Below, one piece after another: positions 53,296 through 62,374 of a DNA stretch of 64,000 nt; the stretch's first letter is position 1; each line of letters opens with the position of its first letter. The position numbers were made by a program, and so were the translations under genes. Under the pieces are notes generated by a model. It was not told the DNA's origin. It made no database searches and worked only from the letters and a program-made list of their open reading frames with translations. The stretch is from Flavobacterium glaciei (GTDB taxonomy: Bacteria > Bacteroidota > Bacteroidia > Flavobacteriales > Flavobacteriaceae), in contig NZ_QQBA01000002.1 in NCBI RefSeq assembly GCF_003350545.1, positions 124,001-188,000 of the forward strand. Reading direction: 5' to 3'.

Positions 53296-54614
53296 TTTGT
53301 TTTGTTTTTGTTTAAAATCTCTTGTATTTTTTGCTCTTCCCAATTTTTGCCGTACCCAAAGGTCTCGAGTGCATGAAACGTAAGTCCCATTCCCCAGCCC
53401 AAAAGCGGGAACCAAAACCATTGAAAAGGATGTGGCGAACTCAGGTTAACGATGATTAAAATTGGGATTACAATACAGTACGAAATTAAATTTCCGTAAA
53501 ATCCTTTTAATTTTTCTACTCTTTCTTTAGCTCTTGCGTAAGCTAAATTTTCGTTGCTAATTGTATTTGTTTCCATAGCGGTTATTTGTTTGGTTAAAAT
53601 AGGAATCAGTACTTTAAAGTCTGTTTCCGTTTGTTCTACTAAAACTTTTCTCTTTGATAGCAAGGCATAACGGCTTACAATATTTTGCAATCCTACACCT
53701 TGACGGTCTTGCAAGACCTCTTTTTTTTGCAAATTGTTTTGAACCACCAGGTAATTATCCTGAATGTAAATAGTAATCTGCAAGGGCTTATTTTCACTTA
53801 CTACATTGTGCTTGATCGTATTTTCTAGCAACAATTGTAAGGATAGCGGCACTACTCTAGCCTCTATATTTTCAAAATCTGTTGGCAATTGAAAGCTAAT
53901 ACTGTTTTCAAATCGCATTTTTAATAAATTCATATACGTTTTGGCAAAAGCCAGTTCCTCTGCCACACTAACAAGTTCTTTGTCTTTTTGTTCTAAAACA
54001 TAACGGTAAATTTTAGATAAAGAGGTGGTAAAACGCTGTGCATTTTCAGGATTTTCTTCGATTAAAGAACTCAAAACATTCAAACTATTGAACAAAAAAT
54101 GTGGGTCAATTTGGTTTTTTAAACTCTCGAATTTGGCGTTAGCTGTCCCAGCAATAATTTTTTGTTCCTTGACTTTGTTTTCATTGTACGCCTTGTAAAA
54201 ATAGATGGCATGTATTGCTAGTGTAACAAAAAAAGTTATGATACTGGATACAATGTAGTTCTCTGGCTTTTCGTTTTTGAGAAACTCTTGCAAACTTTGG
54301 TTATTGTAGACTACCTCTTCAAACAAGTGCAATAAAAAAATTACGATTAAAGACAAGACAACCGAACCCGCAAAACCAACCAACAATCTCTTTTTAGAAA
54401 AACGATCAACAAAGAGAGCATCTAATTTCATAAAAAACAGTGCATTGGTACCATATAACGTAAGCGAATACAAGGCTGTAAACAAAAAGTGAGTTAGTAA
54501 ACGCTGGTTGAATCCTACTGTTCCGCCCATAACTACCGTAAATAGTTGCATTAAGACAAAAATTACTAAGGTTAGTTTGAATGCTTTTTGTAATTGTTGA
54601 AGAAATAAGTTCAT
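53283..54614 (-). CDS. LytS-type sensor histidine kinase with C-terminal 2TM domain
   Basis: 443 aa. About four membrane helices (residues 10-140), then the His_kinase domain with the phosphoacceptor in LKNQIDPHFLFNSLNVLSSL and an ATP-binding region (LLLENTIKHN, RQGVGLQNIVSRY). From about residue 350 an added 2TM domain follows (YARAKERVEKLKGFYGNLIS, two helices, GLTFHALETF, NWEEQKIQEIL). The two following small genes encode the same domain. The signal sensed is unknown. Its partner is the LytTR regulator at 51833. Confidence 0.92.
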   Translation of the reverse strand: MNLFLQQLQKAFKLTLVIFVLMQLFTVVMGGTVGFNQRLLTHFLFTALYSLTLYGTNALFFMKLDALFVDRFSKKRLLVGFAGSVVLSLIVIFLLHLFEEVVYNNQSLQEFLKNEKPENYIVSSIITFFVTLAIHAIYFYKAYNENKVKEQKIIAGTANAKFESLKNQIDPHFLFNSLNVLSSLIEENPENAQRFTTSLSKIYRYVLEQKDKELVSVAEELAFAKTYMNLLKMRFENSISFQLPTDFENIEARVVPLSLQLLLENTIKHNVVSENKPLQITIYIQDNYLVVQNNLQKKEVLQDRQGVGLQNIVSRYALLSKRKVLVEQTETDFKVLIPILTKQITAMETNTISNENLAYARAKERVEKLKGFYGNLISYCIVIPILIIVNLSSPHPFQWFWFPLLGWGMGLTFHALETFGYGKNWEEQKIQEILNKNKTNKWN

Positions 54615-54668
54615 TTTATAAATTCTTTAGTTTCCTGCTAGTCACAGCAAAATCAATCGTTTTTTATA

Positions 54669-55289
54669 TTATTTACAATTTTTTTGAGCAATTTGGGCTC
54701 TTTCTAATCCCCATGTAGGAGAAAAAACTGTTTCAGGTTTAAAAGTAGCAAAAAGTCCAATAGCTTTTTCAATTTGAGCACACATTGGCTTGGTATCGGT
54801 TCCCCAAAATTGTGCTCCTCCTATTTCAAATTCGGCTTTACCAAAAACAACTCTAGGATTTTCTGGAGCGATTGTCTGGGCTTTACCGTACAATTCCATC
54901 ACTTTTCCTGATAATTTTTGTCCGTTTGTCATGGGGTCAAATGCAATCCAGGCGGTATGAATCATTGCTTGCATCACCAACAATTCGGCATTATTTGGAT
55001 TTTTATCCATTTCTATATCCAATGATTTTTGTGCTTTAGAAAGTAATAAATTCATTTGCTCTTTATCTTTAGTTCTAAAAGCAGTCGTCGTATTTACCAA
55101 TGACACATAATAATTAGGCAACCAACTTGTTTTTTCGGCAGCTGCAATTCTTTCGAATAAATCTGAAGCTTCGGTATTTTTCCCTTCACCCCACAATTGA
55201 AGTGCTTTACCCATTCCTTGCTCAAATTGGCCTTGAGCTGAAAGTAAACTACAAATAAAAAATGCGATTGTTGTGATAATTTTAGTCAT
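54669..55289 (-). CDS. Secreted TPR-like hypothetical protein
   Basis: 206 aa with a signal peptide (KIITTIAFFICSLLSAQG, cleavage near SAQG). The mature part is helical and TPR-like: ALQLWGEGKNTEASDLFERI and NPNNAELLVMQAMIHTAW. It contains two cysteines, near residue 174 and at the C-terminus (QKNCK). I do not recognise a named family. It lies upstream of the kinase operon on the same strand, 54 bases away. Confidence 0.75.
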   Translation of the reverse strand: MTKIITTIAFFICSLLSAQGQFEQGMGKALQLWGEGKNTEASDLFERIAAAEKTSWLPNYYVSLVNTTTAFRTKDKEQMNLLLSKAQKSLDIEMDKNPNNAELLVMQAMIHTAWIAFDPMTNGQKLSGKVMELYGKAQTIAPENPRVVFGKAEFEIGGAQFWGTDTKPMCAQIEKAIGLFATFKPETVFSPTWGLERAQIAQKNCK

Positions 55290-55449
55290 GATTTCTAGGT
55301 GTTAAATGGTTATTTTTTTTTGATGATTGAAACGTTCTTATTAATTTATACTTCAAAAGTAGATTGCTTTTTACAGCTTAAAAATTGATTCCTACCGAAC
55401 TGTAGAATTTAATGGATGAGTTGTGTTTTTTAGTTGCAAAGGTTCTTAG

Positions 55450-55524
55450 GTTCTAAGGTTCAAAGTAAAAAGTTTGAAGATTCGCAGGCTTAGAACCTTA
55501 GTATCTTTGCGACTTTGAACCTTT
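55450..55524. repeat. Inverted repeats before the TonB receptor stop
   Basis: AAGGTTCAAAGT (55456-55467) pairs with ACTTTGAACCTT (55513-55524), and GGTTCTAAG (55450-55458) with CTTAGAACC (55490-55498). The right arm reaches into the receptor stop codon. It belongs to the CTTTGCGACTTTGAACC type of Flavobacterium intergenic repeat. Confidence 0.65.
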
Positions 55525-57727
55525 ATAGATTCCTCAACTGATTGTCTTTTTTATCGTTGCTAATCGTCCAAAAGAATCCTACAAAGAAAAAACGGTCTGC
55601 CGTGGGAATAATTTCTTTTCTGTTGTAAAAACCTGTATTGTCTGGATTATTAGCATATTCGTAACCAAAAACATTTTTTGTACCTAAAATATTAGAGACA
55701 GAGAAATATAAAATCTTTTGCAGTGACAATAAATACGCCCAGTTAAAACTCAAACTATTGAAGGATTTAGTTTTTCCATTCATAAATTTCACTTCATTTG
55801 GGTTATTATAAGGTCTGCCAGAACTGTATGAATTTGTAAAGCCAATTTGCGATTTCCAGTTCGTAATAAAGTATTTTGTAACAATAGACAAACTATGGTC
55901 CGCAACAAAACTTGGTGTCACTTGAGAACTAAAATTTTTATAGTTTCTTTCCGTGTCTATGTACGAATAGGAAACCCAATACTCTAAGTTTTTGATTGAT
56001 TTTCCGTCTCTCCAAAACAAATCCAACCCTTTTGCATACCCCGAACCGGAATTGCTAAAAACCGAATTATATTGTGCCGTTTTAGTGTCAAATTTTACTA
56101 AATCGCGATAGTCTTTGTAATAGGTTTCTGCACGAAATGTTTTACCGTTTTTATTGTATTGAAAATTCAAAATGTAATGTGAAGCTTTTTCGCTTTCAAA
56201 CTGATTGTTGTTTGAATATTTGATGTTTTCAGCACTTGGAGTCTGAGTAAAATCGCCATAAGCAAATGAAAACTGACTGTTTTTAGCCATTTTATATGCA
56301 AATGAAATTCGGGGAGAAATAGCAGTTTCTTTGAGCAAATCATTATTTGAAGCCCTTATTCCAACTTTTGCAGCCCATTTTTTAGAGAAGAAAATATCAG
56401 CTTCGGTATAAACCGCTGCAATGTTTGAATCGTAACCATTGGTAATAACCGGACCTGAACTTTCGTTGAAATCTTCATTGAATTGGGTAACAAAATAATC
56501 CGCACCAAAAGAAAGTTTCACTCTTTCTGAAAAGCTTTTTCTTAGTTTGAATTTCATATGAGCCGCATTTTCATCATTCGCCACTTTATCTGAATCTAAA
56601 TTTATTTTGTTGTTGCTGTAACCATAACTCAGCCCAGTAGTGATTTGCCAATTGCTACCAAAAACGCCTTTGTAGGATGAATTTAAATAGAAATTATTGT
56701 TGTTTAAATCCACTCTGATTTTCTCCGGCGTATTTATATTTTCCTGATTGATGTCAAATTTTGAAGCATCAAATGCAGCGTATAGTTTCAAAATCCCATT
56801 GTTGAAGTTATAGCGATACACCGTTTCTCCAGACAAGGATTGAAAAGGACTGTTCCAATCTAAGTTTTGAGGAATCGCAGCTTGATAAGGCGCAAGATTC
56901 AAATAACTAGCATTGACACTCAAGGAACTTTTTGCCCATTTTTGGGTGTTTCCAATACCTAAACCAACGGTCATCAAGGAAATTTCTGTTTTATTTTGGT
57001 CCGGGTCATCTTGAGTATTGAGTAACAACACGCTGGACAAAGCTTCTCCATATTCTGCAGAATATCCACCGGTAGAATAAGCGATTCCGCTAAATAAAAA
57101 CGGCGAAAATCGGCCACGAGTAGGTAAATTATTAGTAAAAGCACCATAGGGTTGCGCTACACGAATACCATCTACAAATGTTTGTGTCTCGTTAGCCTCG
57201 CCACCACGAACAAACAATCTTCCGTCCTCGCCTACTGTTTGCGTTCCTGGTAAGGTTTGCAAAGCCGCAATGATATTCCCTGCTGATCCTGCAGTGGTCA
57301 CAATATCTAGAGGTTTTAAAACCGAAACTCTTGCTTTGTCGCCCGCCTCAAATGTTCCGGCCGTAATCACGACTGCATCAAGCGATGTCACACTTTCTCG
57401 CAGTTTTATGGTTTTATTTTTAAAATTTTCAACATCAATTACTGTTCTTAAAGTTTCATAAATTAAAAAACTCACTACTAAAGTTTGATTTCCAGTTGTT
57501 GTAGTCGTAAAACTAAAATCCCCCGACTCACTGCTTGAAGCGCCGTCATAAGTACCTTCGATAAAAATATTAGCACCAGACACTGGTTTCCCTTTTTCAT
57601 CCACCACTTTTCCCGAAATTGTTGTTTGTGCGAAAATAGTCAGGCTGAATAATAGAATAGTCAAAGTGAAAATCGATTTAAGGCTTCTTTTCGAATGATT
57701 TGGCAGATGAGTAAATGTTAATTTCAT
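55523..57727 (-). CDS. TonB-dependent receptor with carboxypeptidase-like N-terminal domain
   Basis: 734 aa. Signal peptide (residues 1-34, ending FAQTT), then a carboxypeptidase regulatory-like domain (ISGKVVDEKGKPVSGANIFI), a plug domain (IIAALQTLPGTQTVGEDGRLFVRGGE) and a beta-barrel ending in FFVGFFWTISNDKKDNQLRNL. It is an outer-membrane transporter for a bulky ligand. No SusD-like partner is next to it, so it is more likely for iron complexes, vitamins or peptides, but the ligand is not readable. Length is normal. Confidence 0.92.
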   Translation of the reverse strand: MKLTFTHLPNHSKRSLKSIFTLTILLFSLTIFAQTTISGKVVDEKGKPVSGANIFIEGTYDGASSSESGDFSFTTTTTGNQTLVVSFLIYETLRTVIDVENFKNKTIKLRESVTSLDAVVITAGTFEAGDKARVSVLKPLDIVTTAGSAGNIIAALQTLPGTQTVGEDGRLFVRGGEANETQTFVDGIRVAQPYGAFTNNLPTRGRFSPFLFSGIAYSTGGYSAEYGEALSSVLLLNTQDDPDQNKTEISLMTVGLGIGNTQKWAKSSLSVNASYLNLAPYQAAIPQNLDWNSPFQSLSGETVYRYNFNNGILKLYAAFDASKFDINQENINTPEKIRVDLNNNNFYLNSSYKGVFGSNWQITTGLSYGYSNNKINLDSDKVANDENAAHMKFKLRKSFSERVKLSFGADYFVTQFNEDFNESSGPVITNGYDSNIAAVYTEADIFFSKKWAAKVGIRASNNDLLKETAISPRISFAYKMAKNSQFSFAYGDFTQTPSAENIKYSNNNQFESEKASHYILNFQYNKNGKTFRAETYYKDYRDLVKFDTKTAQYNSVFSNSGSGYAKGLDLFWRDGKSIKNLEYWVSYSYIDTERNYKNFSSQVTPSFVADHSLSIVTKYFITNWKSQIGFTNSYSSGRPYNNPNEVKFMNGKTKSFNSLSFNWAYLLSLQKILYFSVSNILGTKNVFGYEYANNPDNTGFYNRKEIIPTADRFFFVGFFWTISNDKKDNQLRNL

Positions 57728-57877
57728 GATTTATGATTTTGATGAAGCAAATATCTACAGCAAAAGTGACAACCAGAAAAAGTTATTGCTGAACTGTGGA
57801 AATTTAAGGATGAGTTGCTTTAATCAATACATTTTGATTTTTAAAATCCCGTATTTTTTATATTATAACGAAAACCT

Positions 57878-57885
57878 TAAATTTG
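57878..57885 (+). promoter_or_regulatory. -7 promoter element of the YciI-like gene
   Basis: TAAATTTG, a perfect TAnnTTTG, 22 bases before the ATG at 57908. Confidence 0.45.
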
Positions 57886-57907
57886 TTTACATTCAAACTC
57901 TGAAAAA

Positions 57908-58366
57908 ATGAAAAAATCATTCTTATTCCTCATATTATTTTGTTTTAGTACTGCAATATTTTCTCAAGCAACGGAATCAGCATTTGATGAAAAGCGAGCA
58001 AAATCGCTAAATGCAGATGATTACGGAATGAAGCAATATGTTTTTTGTTTATTAAAAACCGGAAGCAATACAACTGCCACTAAAGAAGAAACTCAAAAAT
58101 TATTTGAAGGGCACATGACTAATATCAATCAACTAGCCAAAGAAGGAAAACTGGTTGTGGCTGGTCCTTTCATGAAAAATGATAAAAATTACAGAGGTAT
58201 TTATATTTTTAACGCCAGTAGTATCGAAGAAGCTAAAACATTTGTAGCAACAGATCCTGCGGTTCAATCGAAACTTCTAGAAGCAGAATTGACGCTTTGG
58301 TATGGAAGTGCCGCATTGCAGGAAACACTTAAAATTCATGATAAAATAGCTAAAATTAAAATATAA
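57908..58366 (+). CDS. Secreted YciI family protein
   Basis: 152 aa. Signal peptide KKSFLFLILFCFSTAIFSQA, then a YciI/dimeric alpha-beta barrel domain: YVFCLLKTGSN, HMTNINQLAKEGKLVVAGPF and FVATDPAVQSKLLEAEL. YciI-like proteins have small ligand-binding or enzymatic roles; none is assigned here. It starts a small plus-strand operon with the acetyltransferase gene 1 base downstream. Confidence 0.88.
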   Translation: MKKSFLFLILFCFSTAIFSQATESAFDEKRAKSLNADDYGMKQYVFCLLKTGSNTTATKEETQKLFEGHMTNINQLAKEGKLVVAGPFMKNDKNYRGIYIFNASSIEEAKTFVATDPAVQSKLLEAELTLWYGSAALQETLKIHDKIAKIKI

Positions 58367-58367
58367 C

Positions 58368-58925
58368 ATGATAACTGAAAAAGAAAAAATGATTGCTGGA
58401 GAATATTATTTGGCAGGCGATCCAGTTTTAGTAAAAGATAGGCGGAAATCTAAAAATTTGCTTCACCGATTGAATGTTACCGAATATAGAATTACCAAAA
58501 AAGCGAGAGAAATACTGAAAGAACTGATTCCTAATGCAGGACCTAATCTTTATATTGAACCGCCATTTTTTTGTGATTATGGATACAATATCAGTTGTGG
58601 CGAAAATGTTTATTTCAATGTAAACTGCGTCGTTTTGGATTGTGCCAAAGTCACTATTGGTTCTAATGTCTTTTTTGCTCCGGGCGTTCAATTATACACC
58701 GCTACACATCCGCTGGATGCTGAACTAAGGAAAACACTAGAAAATGCATTGCCAATAACCATAGGTAATGATTGCTGGATTGGCGGTAATTCAGTTATTT
58801 GTCCTGGAATCACTATTGGAAATGGCTGTGTAATTGGTGCTGGTTCTGTGGTTACAAAAGACATTCCTGACAATTCTTTGGCAGTAGGAAATCCTGCGAA
58901 AGTGATTCGGAAATTGAATGAATAA
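58368..58925 (+). CDS. Sugar O-acetyltransferase (maltose/galactoside acetyltransferase family)
   Basis: 185 aa, left-handed beta-helix hexapeptide enzyme. The N-terminal EKEKMIAGEYYLAGDPVLV is the Mac/maltose-acetyltransferase domain. ATHPLDAELRK carries the catalytic His, and the C-terminal repeats GNDCWIGGNSVICPGITIG and VVTKDIPDNSLAVGNPAKVI are classic. It transfers acetyl from acetyl-CoA to a sugar. It is probably co-transcribed with the YciI-like gene. Confidence 0.92.
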   Translation: MITEKEKMIAGEYYLAGDPVLVKDRRKSKNLLHRLNVTEYRITKKAREILKELIPNAGPNLYIEPPFFCDYGYNISCGENVYFNVNCVVLDCAKVTIGSNVFFAPGVQLYTATHPLDAELRKTLENALPITIGNDCWIGGNSVICPGITIGNGCVIGAGSVVTKDIPDNSLAVGNPAKVIRKLNE

Positions 58926-58996
58926 TGAATATTGGAATTACATTTTCTCAAAAATAAATTTCCCTATCTTTGTTATAACTACTTAAACAAATCATA

Positions 58997-59393
58997 ATGA
59001 AACATCTTAAAGTATTTTTAGTCCTTGCACTTATTGTTGTTGTAAACTCAGTTTCGGCACAATCCACTTTTGAAAAATGGTCTGCCATAAAAGAATTTCA
59101 CGAAGTAATGTCACAAACCTTCCATCCGGCAGAAGAAGGGAATTTAGCACCTATAAAAAGCCCGTTCTGAAGAAATGATGAACAAAGCAGCAATGTTATT
59201 AAAATCTGATATTCCTACAGAATTTAGAACCAATGCAATTTTAGCTTCAGCGGAACGACTGCAACTTAAAAGTAAAGCGCTTCACAAATTAGTACTGTAT
59301 AATGGAGCTGATACAGCAATTGTGAAATCAATTACCGATTTACACGACACTTTTCATGAAATCGTAGGTCTTTGTTCTGATGCAAAAAAATAA
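58997..59393 (+). pseudogene. Small secreted helical protein, frameshifted in an A run
   Basis: Reading from ATG 58997 gives a clear signal peptide (VFLVLALIVVVNSVSAQ) and a mature start, then meets a stop at 59168. Removing one A from the five-A run at 59155-59159 joins it to the open frame that ends at 59393, giving a 131-aa protein whose helices continue smoothly (IKARSEEMMNKAAMLLKSD). A sequencing error, true mutation or slippage are all possible. I do not recognise the family. A -7 element TATCTTTG (58965-58972) precedes it. Confidence 0.75.
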
Positions 59394-59432
59394 AAATCTA
59401 AAGCCTAATCAACTGATTAGGCTTTAGATTTT
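59393..59432. terminator. Terminator after the frameshifted gene
   Basis: A long stem (AAAATCTAAAGCCTAATC paired with GATTAGGCTTTAGATTTT) with a short AACT loop lies directly after the stop. A and T tracts flank it on both sides. Confidence 0.8.
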
Positions 59433-59454
59433 AACACTTTATTAATTTAAGAAA

Positions 59455-59715
59455 ATGCCGTATTTATTAGCTAAACTTAAGAACGTTACGATTACAATAG
59501 CCCGAGAATTCTTAGAAAAGGATAAACCCTTTCATGAAAAAAATAATATGTTTTTGGAAAATATTTGGCAAAATGCAGATGATGACAATGAAGTCTTATT
59601 TATTTTCCGAATTAAAGATATTGTTGAAACCAAAGCGCTGATTCATAAGCTGCATTCTGAGGCTTTAGCCACCGATGCCAATGCAAATCTGCCGGAAATG
59701 ACTTATTTAAAATAA
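59455..59715 (+). CDS. Hypothetical protein
   Basis: 86 aa starting MPYLLAKLKNVTITIAREF. No signal peptide or membrane helix. The pattern suggests a small alpha-beta protein (strands near VTITIA and VLFIFRIKD, helices between). I do not recognise a family and no partner is evident: it is isolated by a terminator upstream and by 393 bases of mostly non-coding sequence downstream. Confidence 0.6.
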   Translation: MPYLLAKLKNVTITIAREFLEKDKPFHEKNNMFLENIWQNADDDNEVLFIFRIKDIVETKALIHKLHSEALATDANANLPEMTYLK

Positions 59716-59797
59716 TACACTGCAACTCAATAAAATCCAACACACTATCATTATTAGTTTCGATTTTCATAAATCCAAAACGTATTTTATCAGCATT

Positions 59798-60001
59798 CTA
59801 AGAATTGTTCCATAAATCTAGACAATCGTGCAAATTGCGGGCAATATCCATATTATAAAACATCATCGGTTCCAAAAAAGTATCGGTACTGTTTTTTAAA
59901 ATAATGCAAACCACTGAAAAGTATAACTTCAAGGTCAGAAAAACGGCAATTATTATTGAAAAAAAACTTCCTTTTCTGACTTCTAAATAAAGTTGCTTGA
60001 A
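59798..60001 (-). pseudogene. Possible gene remnant (C-terminal fragment)
   Basis: An open frame of 67 codons ends with TAG at 59798. It encodes a charged start (EVRKG), a hydrophobic segment (SFFSIIIAVFLTLKLYFSVV) and the tail NMDIARNLHDCLDLWNNS. No suitable ATG lies at its upstream end, where a stop (60002-60004) cuts it off. It may be the end of a decayed membrane protein gene, or chance. The rest of this 393-base gap holds only a -7 element for the next gene (TACCTTTG, 60078-60085). Confidence 0.3.
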
Positions 60002-60108
60002 CTATTAGCTACATGTGCATACGCAAAAATCTTATCAACAAATCGAAAATCTGAAATCTAAATCTAAAATTATATTTTACCTTTGAGCTTTCAATAAAAA
60101 TAAAGATT

Positions 60109-60648
60109 ATGGTTTATAAATTTAGAGTGATTCTTGACGCGGAAGAAGATGTTTTTAGAGACATAGCAATACTTGAAGACGATACTTTAGAAGATTTGCA
60201 CAATGCTATTTTCAATTCTTTTGGATTTGACGGAATGGAAGTAGCTTCGTTTTATACTTGTGATGAAACTTGGAATCAGGAAGATGAGATTTCTCTTTTT
60301 GACACTGGTGATATACCAGGCGAACAAAAAATCATGAGCGATTACCAATTATCTGATATTTTAGATAAGGAAAACACTAAGATTCTTTATGTATATGACT
60401 TCATCAACATGTGGACTTTTCTTGTAGAACTGGCAGCAATAGAAGATCAACTTGCCGGAAACACCTATCCTGAGACCATTTTTTCTCATGGAGAAATGCC
60501 TGACGAAGCGATGGAAAAAAACTTTGAATCTGATAATGCTGATGACTACAATGATGAATTTGAAGATGGCTTAGACGAAGATGATTTGGATATGTTTGAG
60601 GGCGATGATAGTTTTGAAGACTATGGATTTGAGGAGAACTGGAATTAA
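60109..60648 (+). CDS. Plasmid pRiA4b ORF-3-like / IS1096 passenger TnpR family protein
   Basis: 179 aa. The N-terminal 110 residues (YKFRVILDAEEDVFRDIAIL, LEDLHNAIFNSFGFDGMEVASFY, DFINMWTFLVEL) match this widespread alpha-beta domain. The C-terminal 50 residues are extremely acidic (Asp/Glu/Asn/Phe). Despite the family name, no transposase is next to it. Function unknown; cytoplasmic. Confidence 0.82.
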   Translation: MVYKFRVILDAEEDVFRDIAILEDDTLEDLHNAIFNSFGFDGMEVASFYTCDETWNQEDEISLFDTGDIPGEQKIMSDYQLSDILDKENTKILYVYDFINMWTFLVELAAIEDQLAGNTYPETIFSHGEMPDEAMEKNFESDNADDYNDEFEDGLDEDDLDMFEGDDSFEDYGFEENWN

Positions 60649-60706
60649 TTTTCAGATACAAAGATTCAAAGTAACAAAGATTCAAAGACTTTTAAAATAA
60701 AGAGGT

Positions 60707-61066
60707 ATGAGTACATTTAGAGACTTATTAATTTGGCAAAAATCAATGATTCTTGTTACGGATATTTATCAATTAACAAATACATTTCCTAAAGAAGAAA
60801 TTTACGGATTAACTTCACAAATTAGAAGGTGTGCGGTATCAATTCCAAGTAATATTGCTGAAGGATACGGAAGAGATGGCAACAAAGATTATTTGAAATT
60901 TTTGAATATAGCAACCGCCTCTTTATTTGAAATGCAAACGCAAATTGAAATAGCATTCAATTTAAAATACCTTACTGAATTACAATTTAACAATATATAT
61001 TAAGCAAGTAGAGAACTAGAAAGAATGATGTGTTCCTTTATTAGAAAAGTTAAGGGACGAAATTAA
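60707..61066 (+). pseudogene. Four helix bundle protein (S23/23S rRNA intervening-sequence family), internal stop
   Basis: The frame begins MSTFRDLLIWQKSMILVTDI and holds the diagnostic GLTSQIRRCAVSIPSNIAEG. A TAA at 61001-61003 ends it after 98 residues, but the same frame continues with the expected last helix (ASRELERMMCSFIRKVKGRN) to a natural stop at 61066. A one-base change from GAA to TAA would explain it. The truncated 98-residue protein might still be made. Short AAAGATTCAAAG and CTTTGC repeats flank the gene. Confidence 0.82.
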
Positions 61067-61115
61067 AACCTTTGTTTCTTTGCCTCTTTGCAGCTTTGCA
61101 CCTTAACAAATAAAT

Positions 61116-62174
61116 ATGATCAACTTATATAACACGCACATCGAAAACTTATCTATTCACAGAGTGGGTAACAAAAGTAGAAACGAAGCCATTTTTTTAT
61201 CGGAGCAACCTTTTAGTTTAAATGATGAGATTGTGCCTTTGATGAAAGAATTTTTCTTTAAACCTTTTAGAGAGAAAGAAGAAAACTATTTTCAGTTTGC
61301 CCATGAAATTGATTTGGATTACAATGACATGTTCAAGTATGCAACGGAGGTTTTTGATAATCCAAGTGCTATTCATGACGTTTCTAAAAAAATTACAACA
61401 CACTTATTCGAACAGTCGAATCATCCGCACATCAAGAATGGTGAAGTATATGTAACGTATTTGACTAACGTAAGTATTGATAATAATGTGGTGGATGCCA
61501 TTGGGATTTTTAAAAGTGAAATACAAGCTGACTTTTTACAATTTGAAGAAAAAGCAACACATTTAGAAATGATTTTGCAACATGGTGTAAGTTTAAATAA
61601 ACTGGACAAAGGTTGTGTTATCTTTAATTACAAAAAAGAAGAAGGATACAAAATCCTGACTGTAGACAGTAACCGTTATGATGCGAGATATTGGCTAGAG
61701 CATTTCTTATCTGTGGATGCATTTGAAGATGAAAACTTCATCACAAAAAAATACTTAAAATTCTGCCAGAACTTTGCTAAAGACGTTGTTTTTCCTGCTG
61801 AGGACAAGAAAGAAGAAGTGATGTTTATGAACCGTTCGGTAAATTATTTTGCTAAAAACGATCAGTTCGAAGAAACTAATTTCCTAAACGAAGTTTTAGA
61901 CAATCCAGACTTAATTCCTGAATTTAAAAACTACAAAGTAGACAAAGGAGAAAAATACAGCATAGAAGATGTTACATCTTTTCCTATTGCAAATGCAGCT
62001 GTTTCTGACGCTAGAAAGTCCATTAAAAATGTTATAAATTTAGACACACACATTCAAATCAAAATGGATTTCATCAATCCTGAAAGTGCCGAGAAATATG
62101 TCGAAAAAGGCTGGGACGAGGAAAAACAAATGTATTACTACCTGGTTTATTTTAATAAAGAAGAAAAGAGTTAG
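61116..62174 (+). CDS. Nucleoid-associated protein (NdpA/YejK-like)
   Basis: 352 aa. The full length fits the 37-kDa nucleoid-associated family: NTHIENLSIHRVGNKSRNEA at the start, YVTYLTNVSIDNNVVDAIGI, the FKSE after it, and NRYDARYWLEHFLSVDAFED in the middle. It is a cytoplasmic DNA-associated protein of unclear role. It stands alone on the plus strand and ends with a TCAGT-type repeat and a strong terminator. Confidence 0.88.
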   Translation: MINLYNTHIENLSIHRVGNKSRNEAIFLSEQPFSLNDEIVPLMKEFFFKPFREKEENYFQFAHEIDLDYNDMFKYATEVFDNPSAIHDVSKKITTHLFEQSNHPHIKNGEVYVTYLTNVSIDNNVVDAIGIFKSEIQADFLQFEEKATHLEMILQHGVSLNKLDKGCVIFNYKKEEGYKILTVDSNRYDARYWLEHFLSVDAFEDENFITKKYLKFCQNFAKDVVFPAEDKKEEVMFMNRSVNYFAKNDQFEETNFLNEVLDNPDLIPEFKNYKVDKGEKYSIEDVTSFPIANAAVSDARKSIKNVINLDTHIQIKMDFINPESAEKYVEKGWDEEKQMYYYLVYFNKEEKS

Positions 62175-62281
62175 TAAGTATTGAATAGTCCCAGTGTTCA
62201 GTCGCAGTCGCAATATGCAATCACAGTTTTTAGTAATTAGTGATTCGTTTCGATTTAAAGTAAAAGAATTATACAGATATT

Positions 62282-62318
62282 AATCTCCAATTACGAATGT
62301 AATTGGAGATTTTTTTTG
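62282..62318 (+). terminator. Terminator after the nucleoid-associated protein gene
   Basis: AATCTCCAATTAC (62282-62294) pairs with GTAATTGGAGATT (62299-62311), with eight T residues at 62311-62318. Confidence 0.85.
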
Positions 62319-62374
62319 AAATAAACATAAAAACTACCGTCTCAAATTTGGTTTACTTATATTAAAAAAAGAAA

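Noticed and set aside
53296-53421. Longer start for the second 2TM protein
   Set aside because: The added 42 residues come from reading the kinase gene in another frame; the Met at 53295 starts the recognisable domain.
60109-60648. TnpR-family name taken as evidence of a transposon
   Set aside because: No transposase or terminal repeats are next to the gene; the family name is historical.
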